From Christensenellaceae bacterium (GTDB lineage Bacteria > Bacillota > Clostridia > Christensenellales > Aristaeellaceae): DNA of 32,732 nt. This document shows, piece by piece, positions 23,058 through 31,595 of this stretch. The position numbers and the translations under genes are program-made. The notes beneath the pieces are model-generated. The model saw only the letters and a list, made by a program, of their open reading frames with translations, made no database searches and had not been told where the DNA came from. Position 1 is the stretch's first letter. Each line of letters begins with the position of its first letter. The stretch is taken from assembly GCA_012518615.1 (NCBI GenBank), contig JAAYRU010000005.1, forward strand, positions 1-32,732, given 5' to 3'.

Positions 23058-25145
23058 ATGAGGAAACTACTTACTCTGCTGCTTGCTGCCTGCTTTGTGT
23101 TTACACTAGGCACAGCTGCAATAAATGCAGAAGAAAATGCCGAGGGCGGAAACAAGGTGATTTTCTTTGGGGAAGATGACTATCTTTCAAGGCTTACTGT
23201 AGCAAACGACAAGCTGTACCTATTGTTTCCAAGCGGGCTTTACGAATATGCACCCGAAGGCAACAAGCTTATTACAGATGATGAAAATATTGCTACGGCA
23301 GATTTTCTAATATCCGGCGATGGTAAGCTGTACACAATAAGCGCACTGGAAAACCTTACTCTAAGGGAAGTTGTTTTAGGTGAAAAAGCAAGCTTTAAAG
23401 AAATTCTAACCACGGATAATTATGATGAATTATACTCAATAAGCCCCGTAATAAAAGACGGCTTTTTGTACTTTAACATAAGCCGCAGCGAAATAATTAA
23501 GCTGAATATATCTACCGGCGAAACTAAAAGCCTTAATGTAGGCGTATTTACCTATTTTTATGTAATGGAAGACGGAAACATTCTCCTTCTAAGGGAAGCG
23601 GATAGCGAAAGAAGGCTTGATGTATACAACCCCGAAACGGGCGAAAATACGCTTTTTGCAAATGTTGACCCCAATGCATACATAGGCTATATGCTTTACG
23701 ACAGCAATAAAGGCAGCGCATTATTGCTTGGTCTTGGCAATATATACGAAGCCAAAGACGGCGAAGAGGCTAGAATAATAGACCACTACCTGCAAGGCGA
23801 TGTAATGAGCGCGGCTTTATACAAAGATGAAGTTGCTCTGCTTTCAGACGATACTCTTATTATCAGGGATTTTTCAGCCCCAAAGAGCGATAAAAGCCTT
23901 ACATTGCTTAACAAAATGGGCAGGGGCTATGAATGGCGCGATTTTATTATAAACAACCCCGATACCGAGCTTAATCTAATAAGCGCAATTAATACTAGCA
24001 GCGAAGAGCGCTTTATTAATGATATGGTAACCAAGAGCAACAGCGTCGATGTATACATACTTAAGGATACCAACCTTTTAAGCGCAATCAAAAACAAGGG
24101 CTATTTTAAGGATTTAGCAGAAAATGAAAAGCTTAAAGCCCAACACGCCGATATGTACCCCGCATACAAAAACGCCTTCAGAACAGAGGGCAAAATCGCC
24201 GCATTCCCAAAGGAATGTTTTATAGAAACACTATGCTACAATAAGCAGGCATTTGAAGAATTTAAGCTTACCGTACCCGAAACATTTGATGAGTTCTTCG
24301 ATTTATGCATAAACTGGCTGGAAAACCCGCCTAAGGACAGCGAAAACTATATTATGGACCCATTCATGTCAGGCTTTGGTATAAACCTTGAGAACATGTT
24401 CATCACCTACTGCGCGGAAATGGTACGAAACAACAGAGCCATAGACTTTTCCAGCGAGGATATGTACAGGCTGATGGAAAAATACAGGAAAACAGAAGAG
24501 CTTCATGAAGTGGATACAGATTATGACTCCGATAAAAAGCACATGTTCTACACATATGCTCTATCCATATTAGATGAAAACAGCGATTACGGCTATATGC
24601 CCCTTAAATTCTACAAGGAGAATACTGCGGCAATACTATCCCCCATGAGCGAGTTTACCGGATTAGAATATTTCGTAGTAAACCCTTACAGCAAAAATGC
24701 GGAAGACGCTTATAAGCTTATACTTTCATACGATGGCAAGAGAGAAACCTCCTCAAAGGCCGTGCTGTATACAAGCGTGGTAGGTCCCATAGAAAACCCC
24801 TACTACAAGGAGCATATGGAAAATTTTAATATAAGGCTTGAAGAACTTAAGCAATCCCTCGAAAAAGCTGATGAATTTGAAAAGCAGGATGCACAAAATA
24901 ACTTAGATGATTTTGTGGAATACATGTCGCATTACGAAAGAACAGCCAAATGGGAGCTTTCAGAAAGCGCCAGCAACATATATAAGGGCTTGGCGGATAT
25001 GATATACATTGAAAGTTATAACCCTTTCCAAGCGCTTATAATAAGCGAACCCGAGCTTATGCAAGGCGCGGATACCATGCCTATAGACATGCTGCTAAGC
25101 TCAATCGACAGCAAAATAAAACTGCTTCAAACAGAGAGCAAGTAG
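23058..25145 (+). CDS. Secreted fusion: N-terminal beta-propeller-like region plus extracellular solute-binding-protein fold
   Basis: A 695-residue exported protein. The signal peptide is about residues 1-24 (hydrophobic LLTLLLAACFVFTLG, probable cut after INA); a LAAC at 9-12 resembles a lipobox but sits unusually early. Residues about 30-285 show repeating short strands (GKLYTISAL, DGFLYFNIS, LDVYNPETG, LYKDEVALLSDDTL) typical of a beta-propeller. From about 295 the sequence resembles family 1 extracellular solute-binding proteins (DFIINNPDTELNLISA, NSVDVYILKDTNLLSAIKNKG, KIAAFPKECFIETLCYNKQAFEE, PETFDEFFDLCINWLE). No permease or ATPase gene is adjacent, so it may be a sensor or orphan receptor. 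It is monocistronic and ends at a strong terminator. Confidence 0.78.
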   Translation: MRKLLTLLLAACFVFTLGTAAINAEENAEGGNKVIFFGEDDYLSRLTVANDKLYLLFPSGLYEYAPEGNKLITDDENIATADFLISGDGKLYTISALENLTLREVVLGEKASFKEILTTDNYDELYSISPVIKDGFLYFNISRSEIIKLNISTGETKSLNVGVFTYFYVMEDGNILLLREADSERRLDVYNPETGENTLFANVDPNAYIGYMLYDSNKGSALLLGLGNIYEAKDGEEARIIDHYLQGDVMSAALYKDEVALLSDDTLIIRDFSAPKSDKSLTLLNKMGRGYEWRDFIINNPDTELNLISAINTSSEERFINDMVTKSNSVDVYILKDTNLLSAIKNKGYFKDLAENEKLKAQHADMYPAYKNAFRTEGKIAAFPKECFIETLCYNKQAFEEFKLTVPETFDEFFDLCINWLENPPKDSENYIMDPFMSGFGINLENMFITYCAEMVRNNRAIDFSSEDMYRLMEKYRKTEELHEVDTDYDSDKKHMFYTYALSILDENSDYGYMPLKFYKENTAAILSPMSEFTGLEYFVVNPYSKNAEDAYKLILSYDGKRETSSKAVLYTSVVGPIENPYYKEHMENFNIRLEELKQSLEKADEFEKQDAQNNLDDFVEYMSHYERTAKWELSESASNIYKGLADMIYIESYNPFQALIISEPELMQGADTMPIDMLLSSIDSKIKLLQTESK

Positions 25146-25165
25146 CCTCAATATTAGAAAAACTA

Positions 25166-25203
25166 AAAGCTTTCAAATGTAATTCTAATTTGAAGGCTTT
25201 TTT
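25166..25203 (+). terminator. Strong rho-independent terminator
   Basis: AAAGCTTTCAAAT (25166-25178) pairs fully with ATTTGAAGGCTTT (25188-25200), with one G-U pair and a 9-base loop. A run of Ts (25198-25203) follows. It ends the binding-protein transcript. Confidence 0.88.
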
Positions 25204-25218
25204 GCTATGTGTTATAAT
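25190..25218 (+). promoter_or_regulatory. Promoter of the xpaC-telA operon
   Basis: TTGAAG (25190-25195) and TATAAT (25213-25218) are spaced by 17 bases. The -35 lies in the 3' arm of the preceding terminator, an extremely compact arrangement. The leader to the ATG at 25247 carries GGAGGGG. Confidence 0.65.
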
Positions 25219-25246
25219 TTAACCAGCAATTTATCGGAGGGGTATT

Positions 25247-25978
25247 ATGGCAAAAAAATACAGCCAAGATAAGTCTAAAAAAAAGGGCGTAATAACAGGC
25301 GGCGTTGGCGCGGTTTTGGGTCTTTTAATATACAGCTCCATTTTCCCCACTAATAGCTTTCTAAGCAAGCTTATTATGGTAGCAGTTACTGTGCTTGCCG
25401 CATTTATAGGCTATGTAATGGGCAGCGGGCTTGACACCACCAAGGAAGCGCCAAGGAGCCGCAAGGCTGTGCGCAGCTCCAACCCGCAGGTGGATATGCT
25501 TATAGAAAAAGGGCAGGATTTGCTTTCTCAAATACGCAAAGAAAATGAGCGCATTCCCGACCCCAAACTCTCCCGCCTTATGGACGAGATGGAATCCATC
25601 GCCGGCAAAATATATAAAGTTGTAGAAGAGCGCCCCGAAAAAGCCCCTCAGGTGCGCCGCTTTATGGAGTATTATTTGCCAACAACCCTCAACATGCTAA
25701 AAAGCTACCGCAGGCTTTCTTCCAGCGGTATGGACAGCAAAAAGGCTGAGGAAACCCTAGTTAAAATAGAAAACGCTATGGAAGTTATAATAGGGGCGTT
25801 CAAAAAACAGCTAAACACCCTTTATAGGGACGATATTTTAGATGTAAGCGCAGATATGAGCGTGCTTGAAACCCTGCTTAAGCAGGACAAACTTATAGAC
25901 GATAACACAGCGCTTGAGGGTAATTCAAAGCCTTCAAATTTTAGCGGAAGCAGCGCATTCGCCACAAAGGAGGAATAA
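25247..25978 (+). CDS. xpaC: XpaC-family membrane protein
   Basis: A 243-residue protein with a lysine-rich start, two hydrophobic segments (about 15-33 and 38-61) and a long cytosolic helical domain. The block RFMEYYLPTTLNMLKSYRRL (about 139-158) is the signature of the family named for 5-bromo-4-chloroindolyl phosphate hydrolysis (XpaC). The name came from a phenotype, not a proven activity, and no hydrolase motif is visible. XpaC is usually encoded beside TelA, as here, with only 3 bases between the two genes. The pair is linked to toxic oxyanion and cell-envelope stress resistance in other Bacillota. It likely anchors TelA at the membrane; that is inference. Confidence 0.87.
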   Translation: MAKKYSQDKSKKKGVITGGVGAVLGLLIYSSIFPTNSFLSKLIMVAVTVLAAFIGYVMGSGLDTTKEAPRSRKAVRSSNPQVDMLIEKGQDLLSQIRKENERIPDPKLSRLMDEMESIAGKIYKVVEERPEKAPQVRRFMEYYLPTTLNMLKSYRRLSSSGMDSKKAEETLVKIENAMEVIIGAFKKQLNTLYRDDILDVSADMSVLETLLKQDKLIDDNTALEGNSKPSNFSGSSAFATKEE

Positions 25979-25981
25979 AAA

Positions 25982-27154
25982 ATGCAAGAAGCACCTATAC
26001 TTAAACTATCAGAAGAACTTGAGGACAAACAAAAAGTAGAACAAGCCGTTATGGAGCTTGAAAAGCTTGAGGAAGAACAGAAAGAAAAACCCCTCACAAC
26101 AGAAGCGCAAAAGGCAATAGCCAGACAGTTTGATTCCGCCCTCACTAAGGACGAAAAAAAGCAGGTAGACGACTTCGCCAAAAAAATAGACCTTAACAAC
26201 CCCGGGCATGTAATGATGTACGGCTCAGAGGCGCAGAAAAAGGTTTCCGAATTTGCCGACAGCATACTGGCAGATGTAAAAAATAAAGACAGCGGCGATG
26301 TTGGCAATATGCTATCAAGCCTTATAGGCGAGCTTAAAAGCTTTGAAAACAGCACCGAAAAGCCAAAGGGCATAAGGGCATGGTTTTCTTCTGCCGATAA
26401 GCACATAAAAAGCGTGCGCGCAAGCTTTGACACCGTAAACGAAAATGTAGAAACCATAGCCGCGGAGCTTGAAAAGCACCAAGTACAGCTGCTCAAGGAT
26501 ATCGCCATGCTTGGCAATTTGTACGATACTAACCTTAGCTTCTTTAAGGAGCTTACCATGTACATACTAGCCGGCGAAAAAAAGCTTGAGGAAATACGAA
26601 ACGGCGAACTTGTAAAGCTAAAGGAAAAAGCGCAGGAAACGCAGGACCCCATTGACGCCCAAAAGGCGGGCGACCTTGACGCCGCCTGCGATAGGTTTGA
26701 GAAAAAACTGCACGACCTTAAGCTAACCCGCCAAGTAAGCCTGCAAATGGCGCCGCAGATAAGGCTGCTTCAAAACAACGACAGCCTTCTTATAGAGCGC
26801 ATACAGTCCACCCTTGTAAACACCCTTCCCCTATGGAAAAACCAGATGGTATTAGCGCTTGGTCTTGAGCACGGCAGGCAGGCGGTGCAGAGCCAAAAGG
26901 CAGTTACAGAAATGACAAACGAGCTTCTTAAAAAGAACGCTGAAACCCTTAAAATGGGCACCATAGAAACCGCCAAGGAAGCTGAGAGGGGCATTGTGGA
27001 TATAGATACGCTGGTGCAGACAAACCAAAGCTTAATAGACACCATGAAGGAAGTCGCCCGCATACAGGAAGAGGGCAGAGTGCAGCGCAAGCAGGCGGAA
27101 GAAAGCCTCGCCAATATGGAGGCAGAGCTTAAACGCCACTTAATAGAGGGCTAA
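25982..27154 (+). CDS. telA: TelA-family toxic anion resistance protein
   Basis: A 390-residue, almost wholly helical cytosolic protein of the TelA family. Recognisable blocks are IDLNNPGHVMMYGSEAQKKVSEF, then RAWFSSADKHIKSV, IAAELEKHQVQLLKDIAMLGNLYD and the SLQMAPQIRLLQNNDSLLIERIQ segment. Length and domain order are as in tellurite/oxyanion resistance TelA proteins. The biochemical mechanism of the family is unknown. The gene follows xpaC by 3 bases and its stop overlaps the following phosphodiesterase start by 1 base (TAATG), so all are one message. Its start follows GGAGGAATAAAA. Confidence 0.92.
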   Translation: MQEAPILKLSEELEDKQKVEQAVMELEKLEEEQKEKPLTTEAQKAIARQFDSALTKDEKKQVDDFAKKIDLNNPGHVMMYGSEAQKKVSEFADSILADVKNKDSGDVGNMLSSLIGELKSFENSTEKPKGIRAWFSSADKHIKSVRASFDTVNENVETIAAELEKHQVQLLKDIAMLGNLYDTNLSFFKELTMYILAGEKKLEEIRNGELVKLKEKAQETQDPIDAQKAGDLDAACDRFEKKLHDLKLTRQVSLQMAPQIRLLQNNDSLLIERIQSTLVNTLPLWKNQMVLALGLEHGRQAVQSQKAVTEMTNELLKKNAETLKMGTIETAKEAERGIVDIDTLVQTNQSLIDTMKEVARIQEEGRVQRKQAEESLANMEAELKRHLIEG

Positions 27155-28419
27155 TGCGGCTTGTACTTATAAGCATAGACGCGCTTTCAGCGCTGGATAC
27201 GGAGGAGCTTTTAAAGCTCCCCAACCTTAAAAAGCTCGCTGAAAACGGTGTGTTCTCAAACGATGTGCGCACCATTTACCCCACTCTTACCTACCCTATA
27301 CATACAAGCATAATAACAGGCTGCTATCCCGATAGGCACGGCATAGCGCATAATGAGCATTTCATTAAGGATTCTCCAAAGTTCCGCCCTTGGTACTGGG
27401 AAGCAGCGGAGATTAAAGTACCCACCCTTTTTACCGCTGCATATAAGGCGGGCAGGGAGGTTGCCACGCTTCTATGGCCAGTAACGGGTAAGAGTAAAAG
27501 CATAAAATATAACCTACCAGAAATTATGGCCTTCCCTTGGGAAAACCAAGTTACAAAGGTATTAAAATACGGCTCCAAGTGGTGGCTTATTAAAACGGAG
27601 CTTATGTACGGCAAACATAGGGATGGCATAGAACAGCCGCAGCTTGATAGCTTTACATCCTATGTAGCTTCAAAACTTATACATAAAGACTATTCCCCCA
27701 TGGCGGAAGAATTTGCGAAAAGCGATGTACGCCCCTCAAAGCGCAGGCGTATGCAGCATATGCCGGATATTATCGCCATGCACCTAGTAGCCATAGATAC
27801 CTTGCGCCATGACAATGGCGTAAAAAGCGAAAAAGAAAGGGAAGGGCTTATTATACTCGACATGTGCATAGGCAGGGTACTTGAGGCGCTTTCTCAAAGG
27901 GACGCGTTTTTAGATACCGTTGTATGCGTAGTTAGCGACCATGGGCAGGAAAATGTAAACCAAAGCATATGTTTAAACACTTTGCTTCGCGAAAACTCTA
28001 TCCCAGCTGAAGCCCAATCCCTAGGCTTTGGCGCGTATATACATATAGAAAGAGAAAATAGACGCCTTGTGTACGAGCATCTAAACGCCAATAAGGATGA
28101 TTATTTAATAGAGCATGTATATTCATACGATGAATTAAGGCAGCTCAACGCGCCTGAGGGCTTACATATTGCGGTTGAAATGCAAGAAGGCGTAGAAGCG
28201 CTTGATTATGAAGACCAACCCACCCACAAGGCAACACACGGTTTCGGGCTGCATAGCCCTAGCGCAAAAACGCTGCTTTGGCTTATGGGACCTTGCTTTA
28301 AAAGAAATGTACAGCTTTCAGATATAAATATAGTTGATATTGCGCCCACGCTTGCAAGGGCAATAGATATACCGCTAAAAAGCGCTCAGGGCAGGGTATT
28401 AAACGAAGCTTTTATTTAA
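27154..28419 (+). CDS. Alkaline phosphatase superfamily / type I phosphodiesterase
   Basis: A 421-residue enzyme of the nucleotide pyrophosphatase/phosphodiesterase group. Seen are the first metal aspartate (LISIDAL, D9), TLTYPIHTSIITG with a likely threonine nucleophile, YPDRHGIAHNE, a zinc-site region IDTLRHDNG, VVSDHGQEN, and a final metal histidine in THGFGLHSP. The full metal-binding set appears present. There is no signal peptide, so activity is cytosolic or peripheral to the membrane. ATG 27154 overlaps the telA stop. Substrate is unknown. Coupling to xpaC-telA suggests action on an envelope- or stress-related phosphodiester. It is only broadly similar to the phosphodiesterase at 12995. 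Confidence 0.88.
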   Translation: MRLVLISIDALSALDTEELLKLPNLKKLAENGVFSNDVRTIYPTLTYPIHTSIITGCYPDRHGIAHNEHFIKDSPKFRPWYWEAAEIKVPTLFTAAYKAGREVATLLWPVTGKSKSIKYNLPEIMAFPWENQVTKVLKYGSKWWLIKTELMYGKHRDGIEQPQLDSFTSYVASKLIHKDYSPMAEEFAKSDVRPSKRRRMQHMPDIIAMHLVAIDTLRHDNGVKSEKEREGLIILDMCIGRVLEALSQRDAFLDTVVCVVSDHGQENVNQSICLNTLLRENSIPAEAQSLGFGAYIHIERENRRLVYEHLNANKDDYLIEHVYSYDELRQLNAPEGLHIAVEMQEGVEALDYEDQPTHKATHGFGLHSPSAKTLLWLMGPCFKRNVQLSDINIVDIAPTLARAIDIPLKSAQGRVLNEAFI

Positions 28420-28431
28420 GGGGGCATATTT

Positions 28432-29295
28432 ATGCGTAATTTCGTCGCCATAACCTATTTCTATGGCTCTACATTTGCGGTTGCTATAGGCAAAACGCTG
28501 CTTATATTCAGCTACCACGAGAAGGAGCAGGAGGAGCTTCTCCCCGTAAAAATAAACGATAGGGATTTTTCGGGCTTCAATAATATAGTTGTATTCTCCC
28601 CCCACGCGGTTGCGGAGCATTTTTCAGATGTAATATTCACATGGAAAAAATCCTTCCCCATAAGCTATGTGCTGCACGAGGAAGCGAGGGACAGAGCGCC
28701 CGACATGCCCAATGTGCACTTTGTAAGGGAAGGTAACCATATAAGCATAGCTGATGTAGACATTAAAGTTACAAGCGCCGCGGGCGAGGGGGTAAGCTTC
28801 CTTGTAGAAAGCCACGGCATAAGCGTATTCCACGCGGGGGATTTAAACCTCTGGCACTGGCGGGACGAAACCCCCCCAACGGAAATTATAGGGCTTGAGG
28901 AGAAGTTCTATAATGCAGTTGCCTCAATCCCTAAACAACCGCTTGATATATGCATGTTCCCCGTAGACCCCAACATAGGCACTATGTTTGAGGCGGGCGC
29001 AAACCACGCCATTATGGCGCTTAAGCCAAGGCTATTCCTGCCCATGCACTTTGGCAAACACGGCGAAATGGTTAAAAACTACGCCCGCACCATGAAATTT
29101 AGGGGCACAGAAATATATGCATTAATCCAGCCCAGAGAAACAATACATGTAGACTTTACCGATGCCACCATAGCAATAAACAAAGTAAGCCAAGGGCTTG
29201 AGAGCGAAAAGAAGCTCGACTCCCGCTACAACCTAAGCGCGTATGTAAAGGATAATCCTTTTGCGGATACGGATTTGCCGGTGGATCTCAGCTGA
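28432..29295 (+). CDS. MBL-fold metallo-hydrolase-like protein
   Basis: A 287-residue protein of the metallo-beta-lactamase superfamily. Segments fitting the fold are IVVFSPHAVAEHF (reduced form of the HxHxDH motif), SVFHAGDLNLWHW (strand-loop with H and D ligands), and LFLPMHFGKHGEM. The canonical first motif is degenerate: only SPHAVAEHF is seen where HxHxDH would be expected, so metal binding may be altered. Length and the HAGD and PMHFG motifs match UlaG-like or lipid-related MBL hydrolases. It follows the phosphodiesterase by 12 bases with a GGGGG ribosome site and is the last gene of the operon. A related two-step role, phosphodiester cleavage then hydrolysis, is speculative. Confidence 0.82.
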   Translation: MRNFVAITYFYGSTFAVAIGKTLLIFSYHEKEQEELLPVKINDRDFSGFNNIVVFSPHAVAEHFSDVIFTWKKSFPISYVLHEEARDRAPDMPNVHFVREGNHISIADVDIKVTSAAGEGVSFLVESHGISVFHAGDLNLWHWRDETPPTEIIGLEEKFYNAVASIPKQPLDICMFPVDPNIGTMFEAGANHAIMALKPRLFLPMHFGKHGEMVKNYARTMKFRGTEIYALIQPRETIHVDFTDATIAINKVSQGLESEKKLDSRYNLSAYVKDNPFADTDLPVDLS

Positions 29296-29302
29296 AGCTG
29301 TT

Positions 29303-29361
29303 CCGAAAGGTGTCTTGCGACACCTTTCGGGGGAACCTCGTTTTTCTGCAGAAAAACGAGG
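29303..29361 (+). terminator. Tandem perfect hairpins ending the telA operon
   Basis: CCGAAAGGTGTC (29303-29314) and GACACCTTTCGG (29319-29330) form a 12-bp stem with loop TTGC. It is followed by a 26-base perfect palindrome CCTCGTTTTTCTGCAGAAAAACGAGG-type at 29336-29361. Neither has a long T run directly after it, but together they would strongly end or protect transcripts. They also mark the left boundary of the AT-rich island. Confidence 0.7.
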
Positions 29362-29743
29362 GGAAGCATTTTTCTGCGCGCAACCTTCGGTCACACTTAA
29401 AAATTAAGAAAAGTATAGATTACACAATACGTCCCGTCCAGCAAAGTTGAGCGATAGTATTTGTAACAGAAATAGTAACCTATTGCCAGAAAATCCAAAA
29501 AAGTCGCATAATTCAAGACAAATTGGACTCTCCTTTTTTGATTTGACATCATATTAATAGGTTTGTTCAGATATAATTTTATTATTTATAAAACCTCTGA
29601 ATTTTTTGTCGAACATGCTAATACCAAATTTGGAAAGATACAGTCATTATAGTATACCTTAAAAGTTACCGATTCAATCACTCCAATTTGTTTTTGAAAC
29701 TAACTTTTCTGACATCCACATGAGTTTCAGAATGTAGCTGCTT
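29362..29743. other. AT-rich non-coding stretch, left flank of island
   Basis: About 380 bases with no supported gene. Base composition changes to clearly AT-rich after about 29400. A 51-codon frame on the minus strand (29397-29552) has no ribosome site. GAAACT/AGTTTC and TTCTGA/TCAGAA inverted pairs at about 29696-29732 lie just past the stop of the 507-residue gene and may aid its termination. Confidence 0.5.
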
Positions 29744-31267
29744 TTATTTAAATAAATTTTTCAAGTCCTCTAGCCAAGTAGGATGAACTTTGTTCAAAAT
29801 AGTAAACAAACTAGCTGTAGTTCGAATCGTATTTGATGAAAATGAAAAAGTTTTTTTTATTATATCCCAAGCCTCTCTAGGAGATGATTTATGAATAGAT
29901 TTTGCCTTGATAATTTGATCTTTTGTTTTTGTTTCTATGTCTTGTGAAATCAAAACTTTTTCTAGTATCGCAAATATTTTTCCTAATATTTCTACCGATA
30001 CTTGGTTTGTCTTGGTTATATTACTGATTTCATCTCGCAAATTTATCAGTTCATTTGAGGAAGAATCGTATATATTTACTACATAATTATTTGTCGCACC
30101 TTGATAAACAGGATTTGTTACTTCATGTTTTGATAATGAATAATCAACAACGCCTGATAAGTACGACAGTGGTTGTATAAGCTTTAAAGTATTCAATATT
30201 CTCTCACGGAACTCAGGAGATATAAATTCATCTACTTCATTAACGACAGCTAGCATTGTGAATAGATTAATTCCACGCATACGTTTTTTATTAATATATG
30301 CTAGACAAGATTTAATAAAAGTTGCGACTTTTTCATAACTTGCCTCATCCGCAAAATCTTTATCACAGGATAGGTGAATCAATAGTAATGAAATTAGTGC
30401 TCGGTCAGAAGTCCACTTTTGTAGAACTGTTTTGAAACTTTGTAAATATTTTAATTTGGTGTTTTTTTTCTTAACAATAAACCAAATTGGAAATGACATT
30501 GACACATTAACAGAACTAAGAGAAAGTACATGGAAAAATAAAGAAAACCCCCATTCATGAGGTATACATGGTACTTCTACTAAATCACTAATTATACTTT
30601 CTTTACGCTGATCATCATGTGCGATTTCTTCTTCATCCATTTCCACTATTATAAAAGGTCGTCCTGATTGACAATCAATCTTATTTGGCTCATCTGGGGG
30701 GAAGACTTGTGTTGCCTGTGAATGTAAAACTGCTAAACTTTCAATTATCCTTTTATATTGTATAACTGCATAAGTAATGCTTTTGTTGCACAAACTTCTT
30801 ATACTAAACTTTAAAGAAAATAATTTTGCAACAATATTCTCAACATCAAGAAAAGTATACGAAGACCTTTTTGATGTAGACGATTGCACAAAACAAAGAT
30901 CCAGTCTCCTAGAACAACCAGACTGAAACAGTCTTTTTTCAAGGGATGGACAAAAGAAACGAGATCTTCTAGGGTTCTTTAATACTACAATTTGTGAATA
31001 GTATTTTAAATCATCTTCGTATATTTTTCTTACTCTAATCGATGGCATATTTATGCATTTTAGCGCTTTGCGAGCAGAAATATATTTTTTTTCACTATCG
31101 GGCAACATATACGACTTCTTATTTTGCTCATTTATCGCCCCAAAATACCGAACAAACATTAAATCCGTGTCAACCAACTCAAGTGTTGGGGGATGAATAA
31201 AATTGTGTTCCGAATCACGTTTGAGTTGTTGAAAATCCAGCCATGGAAATGAAAGCGTAATAATCAT
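29744..31267 (-). CDS. Unknown 507-residue protein of the AT-rich island
   Basis: I do not recognise this family. The start at 31267 follows GAGGG at 6 bases. There is no signal peptide and no clear membrane span. The N-terminal ~180 residues are mixed alpha/beta with a basic, cysteine-containing stretch (KNPRRSRFF, SGCSRRLDLCF). Residues about 205-215 are FIIVEMDEEE, strand-like and acidic. Residues about 240-390 are largely helical. Then NNYVVNIYDSS (393-403) leads into a helical bundle (about 405-445) and a C-terminal helical domain ending VHPTWLEDLKNLFK. A VNIY-like strand before helices is a pattern I associate with linkers in bacterial conflict proteins, but that is weak. Codon use and AT content differ from the rest of the window, suggesting transfer. 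Confidence 0.7.
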   Translation of the reverse strand: MIITLSFPWLDFQQLKRDSEHNFIHPPTLELVDTDLMFVRYFGAINEQNKKSYMLPDSEKKYISARKALKCINMPSIRVRKIYEDDLKYYSQIVVLKNPRRSRFFCPSLEKRLFQSGCSRRLDLCFVQSSTSKRSSYTFLDVENIVAKLFSLKFSIRSLCNKSITYAVIQYKRIIESLAVLHSQATQVFPPDEPNKIDCQSGRPFIIVEMDEEEIAHDDQRKESIISDLVEVPCIPHEWGFSLFFHVLSLSSVNVSMSFPIWFIVKKKNTKLKYLQSFKTVLQKWTSDRALISLLLIHLSCDKDFADEASYEKVATFIKSCLAYINKKRMRGINLFTMLAVVNEVDEFISPEFRERILNTLKLIQPLSYLSGVVDYSLSKHEVTNPVYQGATNNYVVNIYDSSSNELINLRDEISNITKTNQVSVEILGKIFAILEKVLISQDIETKTKDQIIKAKSIHKSSPREAWDIIKKTFSFSSNTIRTTASLFTILNKVHPTWLEDLKNLFK

Positions 31268-31287
31268 TATAATCCCTCAAAAATCGA

Positions 31288-31352
31288 TGCCACACTAAGT
31301 GGCAAAGATGTGCTGTACGGACGAGCACTCCAGTCTCGCATACAAAGCAGCA
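31288..31352 (-). ncRNA. Structured leader or small RNA upstream of the 507-residue gene
   Basis: TGCCAC (31288-31293) and GTGGCA (31299-31304) form a 6-bp stem. Next, TGCTG/CAGCA (31311-31315 and 31348-31352), GTA/TAC and CGAG/CTCG (31322-31325 and 31335-31338) nest into one interrupted hairpin. On the minus strand both lie between the candidate promoter (TATAAT complement near 31368-31373) and the ATG at 31267. The 6-bp stem is followed by ATTTTT, so attenuation is possible. No known RNA family is recognised. Confidence 0.4.
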
Positions 31353-31414
31353 TCACGCTACAAAAATTATATGGTTTTTCAAACCAACTAATCATGTAGG
31401 CACACATTTTAAAC

Positions 31415-31440
31415 AGTAAAAACCACTTAAAAGAGGTGGT
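31415..31440 (-). terminator. Terminator of the DUF349-like gene
   Basis: ACCACTT (31422-31428) pairs with AGGTGGT (31434-31440) with one wobble. On the minus strand it is followed by TTTTT (complement of 31418-31422). It implies a 3' tail of about 170 bases on the upstream gene and separate transcription of the 507-residue gene. Confidence 0.7.
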
Positions 31441-31595
31441 GACCAGCTTACAATAATTATATGAATTAAAAAGAAATATGTCAACTGAATTTTCATCTTA
31501 CACATCAAACAGCTGTAGAGAAGTCAAACATTTACAAGAATGGTTACACAAAACCATTGACACTACCTTAGTGGTTTTCTAATAACATAAATTAG
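31441..31595. other. Remaining intergenic part with an inverted repeat
   Basis: AT-rich non-coding sequence. AAAACCA (31550-31556) faces TGGTTTT (31571-31577), a 7-bp inverted repeat just past the stop of the upstream minus-strand gene, perhaps a first weak terminator. Together with the features at 31288-31440 this accounts for the 328-base gap. Confidence 0.45.

Noticed and set aside
29397-29552. 51-codon minus-strand frame starting MMSNQKRR
   Set aside because: No ribosome site, AT-rich, no homology recognised; too short to support.
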